Source: an uncultured Balneolaceae bacterium
GTDB lineage: Bacteria; Bacteroidota; Rhodothermia; Balneolales; Balneolaceae
Length of the DNA: 36,807 nt
NCBI GenBank assembly: GCA_913057825.1
Contig: CAJXOW010000034.1
Location: forward strand, 1 to 36,807
Direction of reading: 5' to 3'
The notes beneath the pieces are model-generated. The model made no database searches. It was given only the letters and a program-made list of their open reading frames with translations, and had not been told where the DNA came from. This document shows, one piece after another, positions 25,899 to 33,639 of the stretch (positions within the stretch are counted from its first letter, which is position 1; every line of letters begins with the position of its first letter). Made by a program: the position numbers and the translations under genes.

Positions 25899-27305
25899 TT
25901 GAGTAAAGAAAATGAAAATAGCGGGGAAAAGCAGCAGATAACCGAGAAAGAACCTATAGCCGCCATTTCCACTCCCATTGGCGAAGGCGGCATAGCGGTG
26001 ATTCGTGTTTCAGGGAAAGAGGCTATGGAAAAGGTGGATCACATCTTTGAAGGGGGACCGCTGGCCGAGCAGGAATCGCATACGGTGCATTATGGAAAGA
26101 TCGTGAATGAAGGGGGGAGGGTGGTAGATGAGGTCATGGCCACGGTGTTTCGGAATCCGCGTTCCTACACCGGGGAAGATACGGTCGAGATCTCCTGTCA
26201 TGGCGGTGTATTGGTCACCCAGGCGGTACTGGAGACGGTACTCTCGGCCGGGATTCGATCGGCCGAACCCGGCGAATTTACCGAACGGGCGTTTTTAAAT
26301 GGAAAGATGGAGCTTTCGCAAGCCGAAGCGGTGGCCGACCTGATTCACGCCAAGAGCCAGAAAGCGGTGGATGCAGCTCATCAGCAGTTGGAGGGCGACC
26401 TGGGCGAACATATTGAGCAGTTTCGCCAGAACATTATTGACGCGAAGGCGATGGTGGAGCTCGAGCTCGATTTTATTGAAGAGGATGTGGAGTTTGCGGA
26501 TTATGAAGAGTTGGAAAAACTGTTAACCGACCTGGACCGGGAGATCGAGGATCTGCTGGCGACGTATGAGACGGGAAGGTTGGTGAAGCATGGGGTTCGG
26601 ACCGTATTTATTGGTCAGCCGAATGCCGGCAAGTCTACGCTGCTAAACACACTGGTGGGCAAGGACCGTGCGATTGTAACCGAAATTGCCGGGACGACGC
26701 GAGACACGATCGAAGCGGATTGGAGCTATGAGGGGTTGTTGTTTCAGTTGACAGATACGGCCGGGATTCGTGATACCAACGATCAAATTGAACAGGAAGG
26801 GGTAAAACGCTCGCAACAGGCACTCGACAAAGCCGATGTGGTAGTGTATTTGAAGGATTTGTCCCAACCGCTGGAAAGGAAAGAACGTGAGAAAATCGGT
26901 CAGTATCAGAAACGAGCCGGGGATACGCCTTTTGTGCTTGTGGGAACCAAGAAAGATATCGAGTCGGGGGACCGGGAAGAGCGTATGGAATTCGACCTGA
27001 AAATTTCGGCTCTCGAGGGAGAGCGCATTGAGGATTTCAAGAAGTTACTCAAGGAGCGCGCTCTCGAAAACAAGCATTACGATGCCTCCAGCTTGTTGGT
27101 TACTTCGAGTCGTCACCGTGATGCCCTCCAGAAAGCCCAGGATCACGTTCAGAGCGCCTTGCAGGCGCTGCATGATGGCATGACCGGCGATTTCCTTTCG
27201 ATAGACCTCAGGGCGGCCCTCAATGAGTTGGGGACTATCACCGGTGAAATCTCCAACGAGGATGTACTCGACAGCATCTTCTCGCGATTTTGCATCGGGA
27301 AATAA
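25899..27305 (+). CDS. mnmE: tRNA modification GTPase MnmE
   Basis: 468 residues. With MnmG it modifies the wobble uridine of certain tRNAs. The N-terminal folate-binding domain has the signature AAISTPIGEGGIAVIRVSG and GEFTERAFLNGKMELSQAEA. The G domain contains G1 GQPNAGKS (239-246), G2 GTTRDT (265-270), G3 DTAG (286-289) and G4 VGTKKD, where the usual NKxD asparagine is threonine. The protein ends with the catalytic FCIGK. The start is TTG 25899, behind a weak gtaggt site; no in-frame ATG exists before the conserved N-terminus. A hairpin begins exactly at its stop codon. Confidence 0.96.
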   Translation: MSKENENSGEKQQITEKEPIAAISTPIGEGGIAVIRVSGKEAMEKVDHIFEGGPLAEQESHTVHYGKIVNEGGRVVDEVMATVFRNPRSYTGEDTVEISCHGGVLVTQAVLETVLSAGIRSAEPGEFTERAFLNGKMELSQAEAVADLIHAKSQKAVDAAHQQLEGDLGEHIEQFRQNIIDAKAMVELELDFIEEDVEFADYEELEKLLTDLDREIEDLLATYETGRLVKHGVRTVFIGQPNAGKSTLLNTLVGKDRAIVTEIAGTTRDTIEADWSYEGLLFQLTDTAGIRDTNDQIEQEGVKRSQQALDKADVVVYLKDLSQPLERKEREKIGQYQKRAGDTPFVLVGTKKDIESGDREERMEFDLKISALEGERIEDFKKLLKERALENKHYDASSLLVTSSRHRDALQKAQDHVQSALQALHDGMTGDFLSIDLRAALNELGTITGEISNEDVLDSIFSRFCIGK

Positions 27306-27331
27306 TCAAATGCTCCAAAAGCATTTGATTA
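27303..27331. terminator. Hairpin starting at the mnmE stop codon
   Basis: A perfect 12-bp stem, taatcaaatgct (27303-27314) with agcatttgatta (27320-27331), loop ccaaa. The TAA stop of mnmE is the first three bases of the left arm. No T-run follows; the sequence continues directly into heptamer units. Confidence 0.6.
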
Positions 27332-27355
27332 GCTCGAAGCTCGAGGCTCGAAGCG
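27331..27355. repeat. Solo heptamer array (unit RGCTCGA)
   Basis: Three units (agctcga, agctcga, ggctcga) followed by agcg. It directly continues from the right arm of the mnmE hairpin. No inverted partner is present before secG ends at 27431, although ttgcttgtaat (27391) resembles the interior motif ctgcttgtaat of the element at 23597. It is likely a decayed or single-ended member of that family. Confidence 0.65.
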
Positions 27356-27430
27356 TGTTACGAGGTAGGATATAGTGGGGGCATCGTTGCTTGTAATTCT
27401 GCAATTAAGAAAAAAGCTGCAACACTGCGT

Positions 27431-27904
27431 TTAGGGGGAAGGAGATCCGCCGTCGCCGCTGTTGTTTCCGCCACCACCGGAATTTCCGCCGCCCTGGTTA
27501 GCAGGGGGTTGGGCAGGTTGTTGCTGCTGTGGGGTGATGGGGCCTTGCTGTTGGCCGGATTGCTGCTGTTGTTGGGGAACGGCCGGGGCTGATTGTGAAG
27601 GTGCCTGGGTGTTGGTGGGTTGGGGGCCCGTGGTACTCTGTTGCACAGCACTTTCATTGGCTTGTTCCGAATAGATGAAAAAGTTGGCCAGAACACAAAG
27701 TACGAGGAAGGCACTTCCCAGCACCGTCGTGGACTTGGAAAGAATATCTGCCGTACGACGTGCACCCATCGGGGTTCCGCCAAAGCCGCTGCTGGCTGCC
27801 AAACCGCCGGCCAGACCTTGTCCCTGTCCGCTTTGAAGCAGAACCACGATTGTCAGTAAAACGCAAATTAGAACAATGATGCCAACAATTATGTTATAAA
27901 TCAT
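27431..27904 (-). CDS. secG: Protein-export membrane protein SecG
   Basis: 157 residues. SecYEG subunit that aids SecA cycling. Two membrane helices flank the conserved loop: IIVGIIVLICVLLTIVVLLQ (about 3-22), QSGQGQGLAGGLAASSGFGG, then VLGSAFLVLCVLANFFIY. From about residue 80 the protein is a low-complexity tail of Gln, Pro, Ser and finally Gly/Asn (GGGNSGGGGNNSGDGG), doubling the family length (about 75-110). ATG at 27904. Convergent with mnmE; the MscS gene is divergent on the other side. Confidence 0.94.
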   Translation of the reverse strand: MIYNIIVGIIVLICVLLTIVVLLQSGQGQGLAGGLAASSGFGGTPMGARRTADILSKSTTVLGSAFLVLCVLANFFIYSEQANESAVQQSTTGPQPTNTQAPSQSAPAVPQQQQQSGQQQGPITPQQQQPAQPPANQGGGNSGGGGNNSGDGGSPSP

Positions 27905-28090
27905 ATCAAGAATATAAAGTGTGGTTACAAAATACAGTCAAGAAAGATACATATAATCGAACGATTATTCAATGGATAGGACATTGAATAATATCCTGTA
28001 GTATTCAACCGGTTGTTTCCGTCGGTTGACTTTTTTTCTTACTTTAAAGCGTTCGTTTCAAAAACCCAAGCAGTTCAAGGGATTGGATTT

Positions 28091-29029
28091 ATGTCAATAC
28101 AGAAGATCTTACAACAGCTAGGCGATACGATAAGTACCTCCCAGACCACCTACCAGCTAACGTTAACCCTGGGGGTTATAGTATTTTTGGTTATCGTTCG
28201 CCTGTTCGCGTTGTATTTGGTTAGACATAATGTACAAGATGTCAGTGCCCAGTACAGCTGGCGTAAGAATCTGACGTATATTATTGCGTTTATCGGGGTA
28301 TTCCTGGTGGGACGAATATGGTTCAAGGGATTTGAGTCGGTCGCTACCTTTTTGGGGTTGTTAACGGCCGGTCTGGCTATAGCGTTGCGGAATCCGATTT
28401 CGGACTTTGCCGGCTGGTTGTTTTTGTTGTGGAGACGACCCTTTTACATCGGCGACAGAATACAAATCGGCGATATCAAGGGGGATGTGATAGACCTGCG
28501 GATATTTAAATTCACGGTGTTGGAGATCGGAAACTGGGTGCATGCCGACCAGAGTACGGGACGGGTTATTCACGTTCCGAATCATAAGATATTTAACGAT
28601 TCCATCGCCAACTATACCCGTGATTTTCAGTTTATATGGAATGAAATTCCGGTCATGATAACGTTTGAAAGCAATTGGCAAAAGGCGAAAGAAATACTCC
28701 AGGAGGTCGCCGACGCTCATCAGCAGGAGATCCAGCAACAGGCCGAGCAACAGATTGAACGAGCTGCCAAATCTTATTTGATTTACTATAGAAAATTAAC
28801 GCCCATTGTTTATACAGATGTGGCGGACAGCGGGGTCTTGCTGACAATCAGGCACCTTACCAACCCGCGCCGCAGGAGAAGTGCCCAGCAGGAATTGCAG
28901 GAGGATATTTTAAAGCGATTTGGAAAAGCCTCCGATATCGATCTTGCCTATCCCACCATTCGTTACTACGACAACCGGGCGGAAGGCAAGCACCAAACAG
29001 GTCCGCCGAATACTTCTACTTCGGAATAG
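28091..29029 (+). CDS. Small-conductance mechanosensitive channel (MscS family)
   Basis: 312 residues from ATG 28091. A longer frame opens at TTG 28013, but its extra 26 residues do not look conserved. MscS channels open under membrane tension to release solutes during osmotic downshock. Three hydrophobic helices are visible; the pore-lining one is FLGLLTAGLAIALRNPISDFAGW, with the Gly/Ala pattern of MscS TM3. The beta-domain follows (FYIGDRIQIGDIKGDVIDLRI) with RVIHVPNHKIFNDSIANYT. The last residues are polar and may be disordered. It converges with and overlaps the SRAP gene by 14 bp. Confidence 0.92.
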   Translation: MSIQKILQQLGDTISTSQTTYQLTLTLGVIVFLVIVRLFALYLVRHNVQDVSAQYSWRKNLTYIIAFIGVFLVGRIWFKGFESVATFLGLLTAGLAIALRNPISDFAGWLFLLWRRPFYIGDRIQIGDIKGDVIDLRIFKFTVLEIGNWVHADQSTGRVIHVPNHKIFNDSIANYTRDFQFIWNEIPVMITFESNWQKAKEILQEVADAHQQEIQQQAEQQIERAAKSYLIYYRKLTPIVYTDVADSGVLLTIRHLTNPRRRRSAQQELQEDILKRFGKASDIDLAYPTIRYYDNRAEGKHQTGPPNTSTSE

Positions 29030-29699
29030 GTTGAATCAATTCAGGCTTGTCGTTTTTGGTTTTGTTGACTTCGTCCGTCACCCGGTAGGTGGCCATATGT
29101 GAAATTTCATCATACGGTTTGAGCAGTGCTTGCAATTCATCCAGATCCTGTTGTTCGGGATCCAGCCAGAATCCGTAGTCTTCTTTTTTCAGTATGACCG
29201 GCATGCGGTCGTGCAGCGGTTGTACCAGGGCATTGGCTTCGGTCGTGATGATCGTATAGGAGTAAACCTCCTCTTGATTTTTGGGGGCCCACCGTTCAAA
29301 TAAGCCGGCAAATCCGATCAACTCTTCAGAAAGCAGCCGTATGTAGAAAGGTTGTTTCTCCCGTTCTTCCGTCTTCCATTCAAAAAAGCCGTTCGCGGGA
29401 ATGATGCAGCGGCGATATTGAAAAGGTTTCTGATAGGTCTTTTTTTCCTGCAGTGTTTCGGCCCGGGCGTTGATCATGTTGTAACCCGTGTTCTCATCAT
29501 CGGCCCAGGGAGGAATGAGGCCCCATCGATATCCGGTAATCATTCGATGACCGGCATCACTTCGTACGACTACAGGATTGATGGTACCGGGGGCAATATT
29601 GTAACGGGGTTCAAACAGATCGCCGCTGTGTTCAGTTTTTCCTTCAAAATGTTCTTCAACGTCTTCTTTGGGAGAATGCAGGGTATATCGTCCGCACAT
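29016..29699 (-). CDS. SRAP-domain protein (YedK/HMCES family)
   Basis: 227 residues. SRAP proteins form covalent crosslinks with abasic sites in single-stranded DNA, protecting them. The invariant catalytic cysteine is C2 (MCGRYTL), exposed after removal of Met1. The other active-site residues are N34 (PRYNIAPG), E107 (NGFFEW) and H163 (LHDRMPVIL). RWGLIPPWA and NARAET are also family hallmarks. Length is usual. ATG at 29699. Its 3' end overlaps the MscS gene, and a MITE-like element lies 35 bp upstream, possibly within its promoter region. Confidence 0.95.
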   Translation of the reverse strand: MCGRYTLHSPKEDVEEHFEGKTEHSGDLFEPRYNIAPGTINPVVVRSDAGHRMITGYRWGLIPPWADDENTGYNMINARAETLQEKKTYQKPFQYRRCIIPANGFFEWKTEEREKQPFYIRLLSEELIGFAGLFERWAPKNQEEVYSYTIITTEANALVQPLHDRMPVILKKEDYGFWLDPEQQDLDELQALLKPYDEISHMATYRVTDEVNKTKNDKPELIQPIPK

Positions 29700-29734
29700 A
29701 ATGTATTACTTTTATGTCGTTAAGGTAATAATGG

Positions 29735-29907
29735 ATTAAAGAGGTCTTTGTTAAACCGGGCGGCGGTTCCTTGCTCGTAAACTTTTCTTCGTTTTATAGC
29801 AAGGTATGGTTACTTGCTAATATGCCATTCAGAGTCATTAAAGCTTTTGATCCAGAAAATTTTAATGCTTCGTAACCGCCGCCCGGTTTAACAAAGACCT
29901 CTTTAAT
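29735..29907. repeat. MITE-like palindromic element, copy C (best preserved)
   Basis: 173 bp with 36-bp terminal inverted repeats that differ at one position: left 29735-29770 (attaaagaggtctttgttaa then accgggcggcggttcc), right 29872-29907. The interior is in the opposite orientation to copies A, B and D: ttgctcgtaaacttttcttcg on the left, ccagaaaattttaatgcttcg on the right. The repeats could fold the whole element into one long hairpin. There is no coding frame and no transposase in the window. Confidence 0.9.
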
Positions 29908-30331
29908 GCTGTTTCGAGTGTGTCATCAGGTAACAGTTTGTTATGACTGCGTCAAAGGCTATTTTCGATGTCAGTAGATTAAGGACATTGTCGAAAGCCT
30001 GGAAGTTTTGGCTAAAAGAAAAATGACAAAGGATACATTAAAAAATCATATCCCCCCTGGTTTGTAAACTTTCGTTTGCAGGACTACATTAAAATATGAA
30101 TTTTTGGCATTTTCTATAACTATTCTCATGATTCCAATATTGAGCCGTGAAAATGAGCGGTTTATAACATGAATAGAGATTTATCGTTTATATTAGGTAA
30201 GGTACCTGTGTACTTTTGATGAAGTTCTTATATTATGCCACCCTTCCTGGTAGAATTGAAGGGTTGAATGGGTATCTTTGTGAATATAGAAGAAATGGAA
30301 TTTTGAAATTGAAAAAGAGTAGAATTTAGTT
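29908..30331. promoter_or_regulatory. Long leader region before the DEAD-box-like gene
   Basis: 424 AT-rich bases with no supported gene. Two octamers fit the Bacteroidota -7 consensus TAnnTTTG: tacttttg at 30211-30218 and tatctttg at 30273-30280, but neither has a well-spaced TTG -33 box. The stretch is long for a promoter and may contain a structured 5' leader, as is common for RNA-helicase genes; no defined structure was found by eye. Confidence 0.35.
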
Positions 30332-31894
30332 GTGAGCACATTGACATTTGATCAGATTAGTATTGATGATGCGATTGTAAAAGGTTTAAAGGATGTTGGG
30401 TATACGGAACCGACGCCGTTGCAAAAGTCTGTAATTCCCATTGCGCTGGAGGATAATGACCTCATTGTGAAAGCACGTTCCGGAATGGGTAAGAATGGTT
30501 CATTTATCATTCCGGTGTTGCAGCGGCTTGCCAAATCTCCTGATAAAAAAGGCACGCGGGCCCTTATTCTTACCCCCGAGGTGGATAGCGCCCGAAAGAT
30601 CGATGAAATGATCTGGGCGATTGGATACCATGCGCAGATCGAAAGTGCCGTGGTGGATATGAAAGGAGATGAAGAAGAACAGACGCAGGCGGTAAAAGAG
30701 GAACCAACTGTTTTGGTTGCCAATCCCGGCCGACTGGAGCATATCTTGTCGAATAACCGTCTCGTATTGAAAGACGTCGAGATCCTGGTGATCGACGAGG
30801 CTGAGACCATTGAAAAGATCGGTATTATCTCCCAGGTGAAACAAATATTGAAACGGGTAAGTGGTAAACCGCAGACCTTGTTCTATTCCGCTAAATTTTC
30901 GGAAGACATCAAAAAACTGGCCAAGTTTCCGGTCCGGGGAGAAGCCATCTACATCGGCTTTGACGTATTCAAGGATGTGGAGGAGTTGGATGATGTAGAG
31001 AGTATGGGCCTGGAGAAGGAAGAACGGGAAAACGGCCATGAAGACAAGGAAAAGCCTGACAAGGTGGAATCGTCGAAGGACCAGAAGCAAAAGTCCGGAT
31101 CCCAACAGAAAAACAAAGATAATAAGTCATCTAAAGATAGCGGCAAAGCCGATGATTTCGCTCCCCCCTATTTGAAAAAGATAAAGCAGGGGTATATCCA
31201 CATCCCCGGCCGGGCCAAGATATCCACATTGATGAACCAGTTGGAAAAGTCAACCGAAGGCCCAACAGTAATATTTACTGCTTCCAAGCGGGGTACAGAC
31301 CGGCTCTACAAGGTACTGCGGAAGAATAACAAAAATGTCACCAGTGTCTTTGGTAAATTATCCAAGAAGAAAAAGGATGAACGGCTGGAAGGATTCAGGG
31401 AAGGCAATTACAATTATTTAGTGGTTGCCGATCTGCATGCCAATGAGCTCGGGGTTGACGAGGTTCAGCAAGTTATCAATTACGATGTACCGAATGAGGT
31501 CAAGGTGTATGTCGAACGATCCGGCCTCGTTACAACCGGGGGCAACGGACTGGTTATCTCGCTGGTCTCTAAACAGGATCAGGACGATATTAATGAAATC
31601 AAAGACAAGGTTTCCCCGACTCCCGATGAATGGAAATTGCCGGAGGAGGTCCGCAAGAAAAAAGATCGCAAGAAAGGCTCCGGTAAAAGCCGCAAGGACA
31701 AGCGAGGCAAAGATAAAAGGCAACGACCGAAGAGAGGATCAAAGAAGAAGGGCAAGAAAACCCGGAAAGGCGACGACCTTCAACTGCCCCAGCCTAATTA
31801 TGATAAGTTAAGCGGTGGCCGTCAAGGCAAGGAAAAGGACAAAGATAAAGAGTCCGGGGGGCTGTTTGGTTTCGTCAAAAAACTGTTTGATTGA
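30332..31894 (+). CDS. DEAD-box-like protein with eroded catalytic motifs
   Basis: 520 residues from GTG 30332. The two-RecA DEAD-box fold is recognisable: a Q-motif region (F6, TPLQ 28-31) and the segments below align without gaps. But key residues are changed: motif I ARSGMGKN (48-55; Thr to Asn), Ia TPEVDSA (81-87; for PTRELA), II DEAE (155-158), III SAK (186-188; for SAT), V ADLHANELG (366-374; Thr, Arg, Gly and Asp lost), VI YVERSGLVTT (393-402; His and both finger arginines lost). A charged Lys/Asp/Ser linker (215-275) separates the domains and a very basic tail (about 435-500) follows. The frame is intact, so this is a protein, not a decayed gene. RNA binding without ATP-driven unwinding is the likely mode; this is inference. 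Confidence 0.9.
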   Translation: MSTLTFDQISIDDAIVKGLKDVGYTEPTPLQKSVIPIALEDNDLIVKARSGMGKNGSFIIPVLQRLAKSPDKKGTRALILTPEVDSARKIDEMIWAIGYHAQIESAVVDMKGDEEEQTQAVKEEPTVLVANPGRLEHILSNNRLVLKDVEILVIDEAETIEKIGIISQVKQILKRVSGKPQTLFYSAKFSEDIKKLAKFPVRGEAIYIGFDVFKDVEELDDVESMGLEKEERENGHEDKEKPDKVESSKDQKQKSGSQQKNKDNKSSKDSGKADDFAPPYLKKIKQGYIHIPGRAKISTLMNQLEKSTEGPTVIFTASKRGTDRLYKVLRKNNKNVTSVFGKLSKKKKDERLEGFREGNYNYLVVADLHANELGVDEVQQVINYDVPNEVKVYVERSGLVTTGGNGLVISLVSKQDQDDINEIKDKVSPTPDEWKLPEEVRKKKDRKKGSGKSRKDKRGKDKRQRPKRGSKKKGKKTRKGDDLQLPQPNYDKLSGGRQGKEKDKDKESGGLFGFVKKLFD

Positions 31895-31914
31895 GCCGGA
31901 ACAACCCGCTCTGG

Positions 31915-33147
31915 TTAAGCTTGTGCTTCTACTTCAGCCCCGCGTGCAAATACGTAATCCTTGATGGCGCTGAAAGCATTCAGGGTTTGCTCAATGTGCT
32001 CATCGGTATGACTGGCCGTCGGTATTAGCCGGAGTAGTACGGTTCCTTTTGGAACGACCGGATAAGCGACGCCGCTTACAAACACGCCGTGTTCTTCGCG
32101 GAGTTTTCTCATGATGTCGGTGCACAGCTCTGTGCTTCCCTGCGTTAATACCGGGGTAACCGGACTTTCGGAGGGGAGAACGTTATAGCCGATGTCTCTC
32201 AAACCTTTCCGCAATTTAAGTGCGTTATCCCAGAGCTGATCACGCCATTCGGGATGTTCATCGATAAGCTTGAGTCGTTCGCGGGCGGAGTCAACAATCG
32301 GTTGAGGCAGGGACTTGGCAAATATCTGGCTGCGCACATTGGCTTTTAAAAATTCGACAACGCGAGGTTCGGTTGCTACAAATGCGCCAATGAGGGCCAC
32401 TGCCTTGGCAAATGTCCCGAAATAGAGATCAATTTCATCCTGGATACCCAGGTGGGTACCGGTGCCGGATCCATCTTCGCCCATCGTACCGAATCCGTGC
32501 GCGTCATCTACCAACAGCCGAAAGTCATATTTATCCTTGAGAGCTACTATTTCACGCAATTTGCCCAGATCGCCGGTCATTCCATACACGCCTTCGGTTA
32601 CCACAAGAGTGGAAGAGTTCTCGTCGGCGTTGCGTTTGGCCCGGGCGAGTTGTTTCTCAAGGCTTTCAATATCGTTATGCTTGAAGACCGATTTGTCGGC
32701 CATGGCCAGCTGTTTCCCGTCCACAATGCAGGCATGGCTTAGTTCGTCGTATATAAGAAAGTCGTTCCGGTCCACCAGCGCATGAATAATGCTCATAATG
32801 CCCTGGTATCCATAGTTCAACAGAAAGGCGGAGGGTTTGTGCTCAAATGCTGCCAGTTCATCCTCCAGCGCCTCGTGGGCGTCGGAGTTTCCGGTCATGA
32901 GTCGGGCTCCCATGGGAGCACTGAAGCCATGATCCCGGGCAGCTTTAACGTCAACATCCCGGATTTCGGGATTGTTGGCAATGCCCAGATAGTCATTTAC
33001 ACTCCATACGACTACCTCCTTGCCGTTAAACTGCATGGTGGGTCCAATGGGTCCTTCCAGTTTGGGATAGGTGTAGTACCCATATCCCTCGGATGTGAAT
33101 TCACCAAGAGGACCAGGTCGTCCTTCAAGCTTGTCAAAAAGATCCAT
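31915..33147 (-). CDS. Alpha-oxoamine synthase (sphingolipid/sulfonolipid type)
   Basis: 410 residues from ATG 33147, preceded by gcaggga as a ribosome site; a TTG at 33204 would add 19 unlikely residues. PLP-dependent enzyme that condenses an amino acid with an acyl thioester. PLP contacts are visible: K248 in GTFAKAVALIGAF, D214 and H217 in LLVDDAHGFGT, H138 in DELSHACIVDG. The opening MDLFDKLEGRPGPLG and the long N-terminal segment match a Bacteroidota group annotated variously as serine palmitoyltransferase-like or 2-amino-3-ketobutyrate-ligase-like. The substrate may be serine (sphingolipids) or cysteate (capnine-type sulfonolipids); the sequence alone does not decide. Monocistronic, divergent from the M48 gene. 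Confidence 0.9.
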   Translation of the reverse strand: MDLFDKLEGRPGPLGEFTSEGYGYYTYPKLEGPIGPTMQFNGKEVVVWSVNDYLGIANNPEIRDVDVKAARDHGFSAPMGARLMTGNSDAHEALEDELAAFEHKPSAFLLNYGYQGIMSIIHALVDRNDFLIYDELSHACIVDGKQLAMADKSVFKHNDIESLEKQLARAKRNADENSSTLVVTEGVYGMTGDLGKLREIVALKDKYDFRLLVDDAHGFGTMGEDGSGTGTHLGIQDEIDLYFGTFAKAVALIGAFVATEPRVVEFLKANVRSQIFAKSLPQPIVDSARERLKLIDEHPEWRDQLWDNALKLRKGLRDIGYNVLPSESPVTPVLTQGSTELCTDIMRKLREEHGVFVSGVAYPVVPKGTVLLRLIPTASHTDEHIEQTLNAFSAIKDYVFARGAEVEAQA

Positions 33148-33639
33148 ATAAAAAGGTATTCCCTGCTTTTCGTTGTTAAATATACCGCTCAATGACGGTC
33201 TCAAAAGATCAAAGAAAAAGTAAGCAAATTAACGTTAAACTCAAAAGAGGCCGTGCAGTATATATTGATTCAAGGTTAAGGGCAAGTCACCGCCCTTCAG
33301 CCAGTAATGTTGTAGATATAAGTCAACTGGCTTTTTATCTTCAAGTTAATAGTGCTGATATTTGCTGCGAAGATAACATTTACTGCCATAGCTATCAATA
33401 TATTTTATGACTGGTTGAAGAGATGGCGCTTTATTTTTGTATTATTAGAGACCGTTGGATAACCGGGAATTTTGTGTTCTGATGGCTGTCAGAACAGTCA
33501 ATTGTACGGATGAGCAATATTTGACCGTAGTTTCCCGATAATCGGTGGGATATGCGAGAGAAGGACGGTTTCCAATAGTATCTATTTTAATGTTAATTGT
33601 TCCGTGGAATTATCTAAATGAAAGTTTTTTAAAAGCTCT
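33148..33639. promoter_or_regulatory. Divergent intergenic region with small hairpins
   Basis: 492 bp between the oxoamine synthase and M48 protease starts. Structures seen: a terminator-like stem agccagt/actggct (33299-33305 with 33326-33332) followed by tttta; gggc-aagtcacc-gccc at about 33280-33295; and a perfect seven-base palindrome gttctga-tggctg-tcagaac at 33476-33495, a possible operator before the M48 gene. The stretch 33446-33470 (attagagaccgttggataac, then cggg) resembles the left end of the MITE-like element, perhaps a relic. A 72-codon frame at 33192 shows no family features and is not called. Confidence 0.4.

Noticed and set aside
30332..31894. Calling the DEAD-box-like gene a pseudogene
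   Set aside because: There is no frameshift or internal stop and the fold-determining segments are preserved; only catalytic residues are altered.
33192..33410. 72-codon plus-strand frame before the M48 gene
   Set aside because: No family features, ends across hairpin structures, and overlaps the 5' region of the divergent oxoamine synthase gene.
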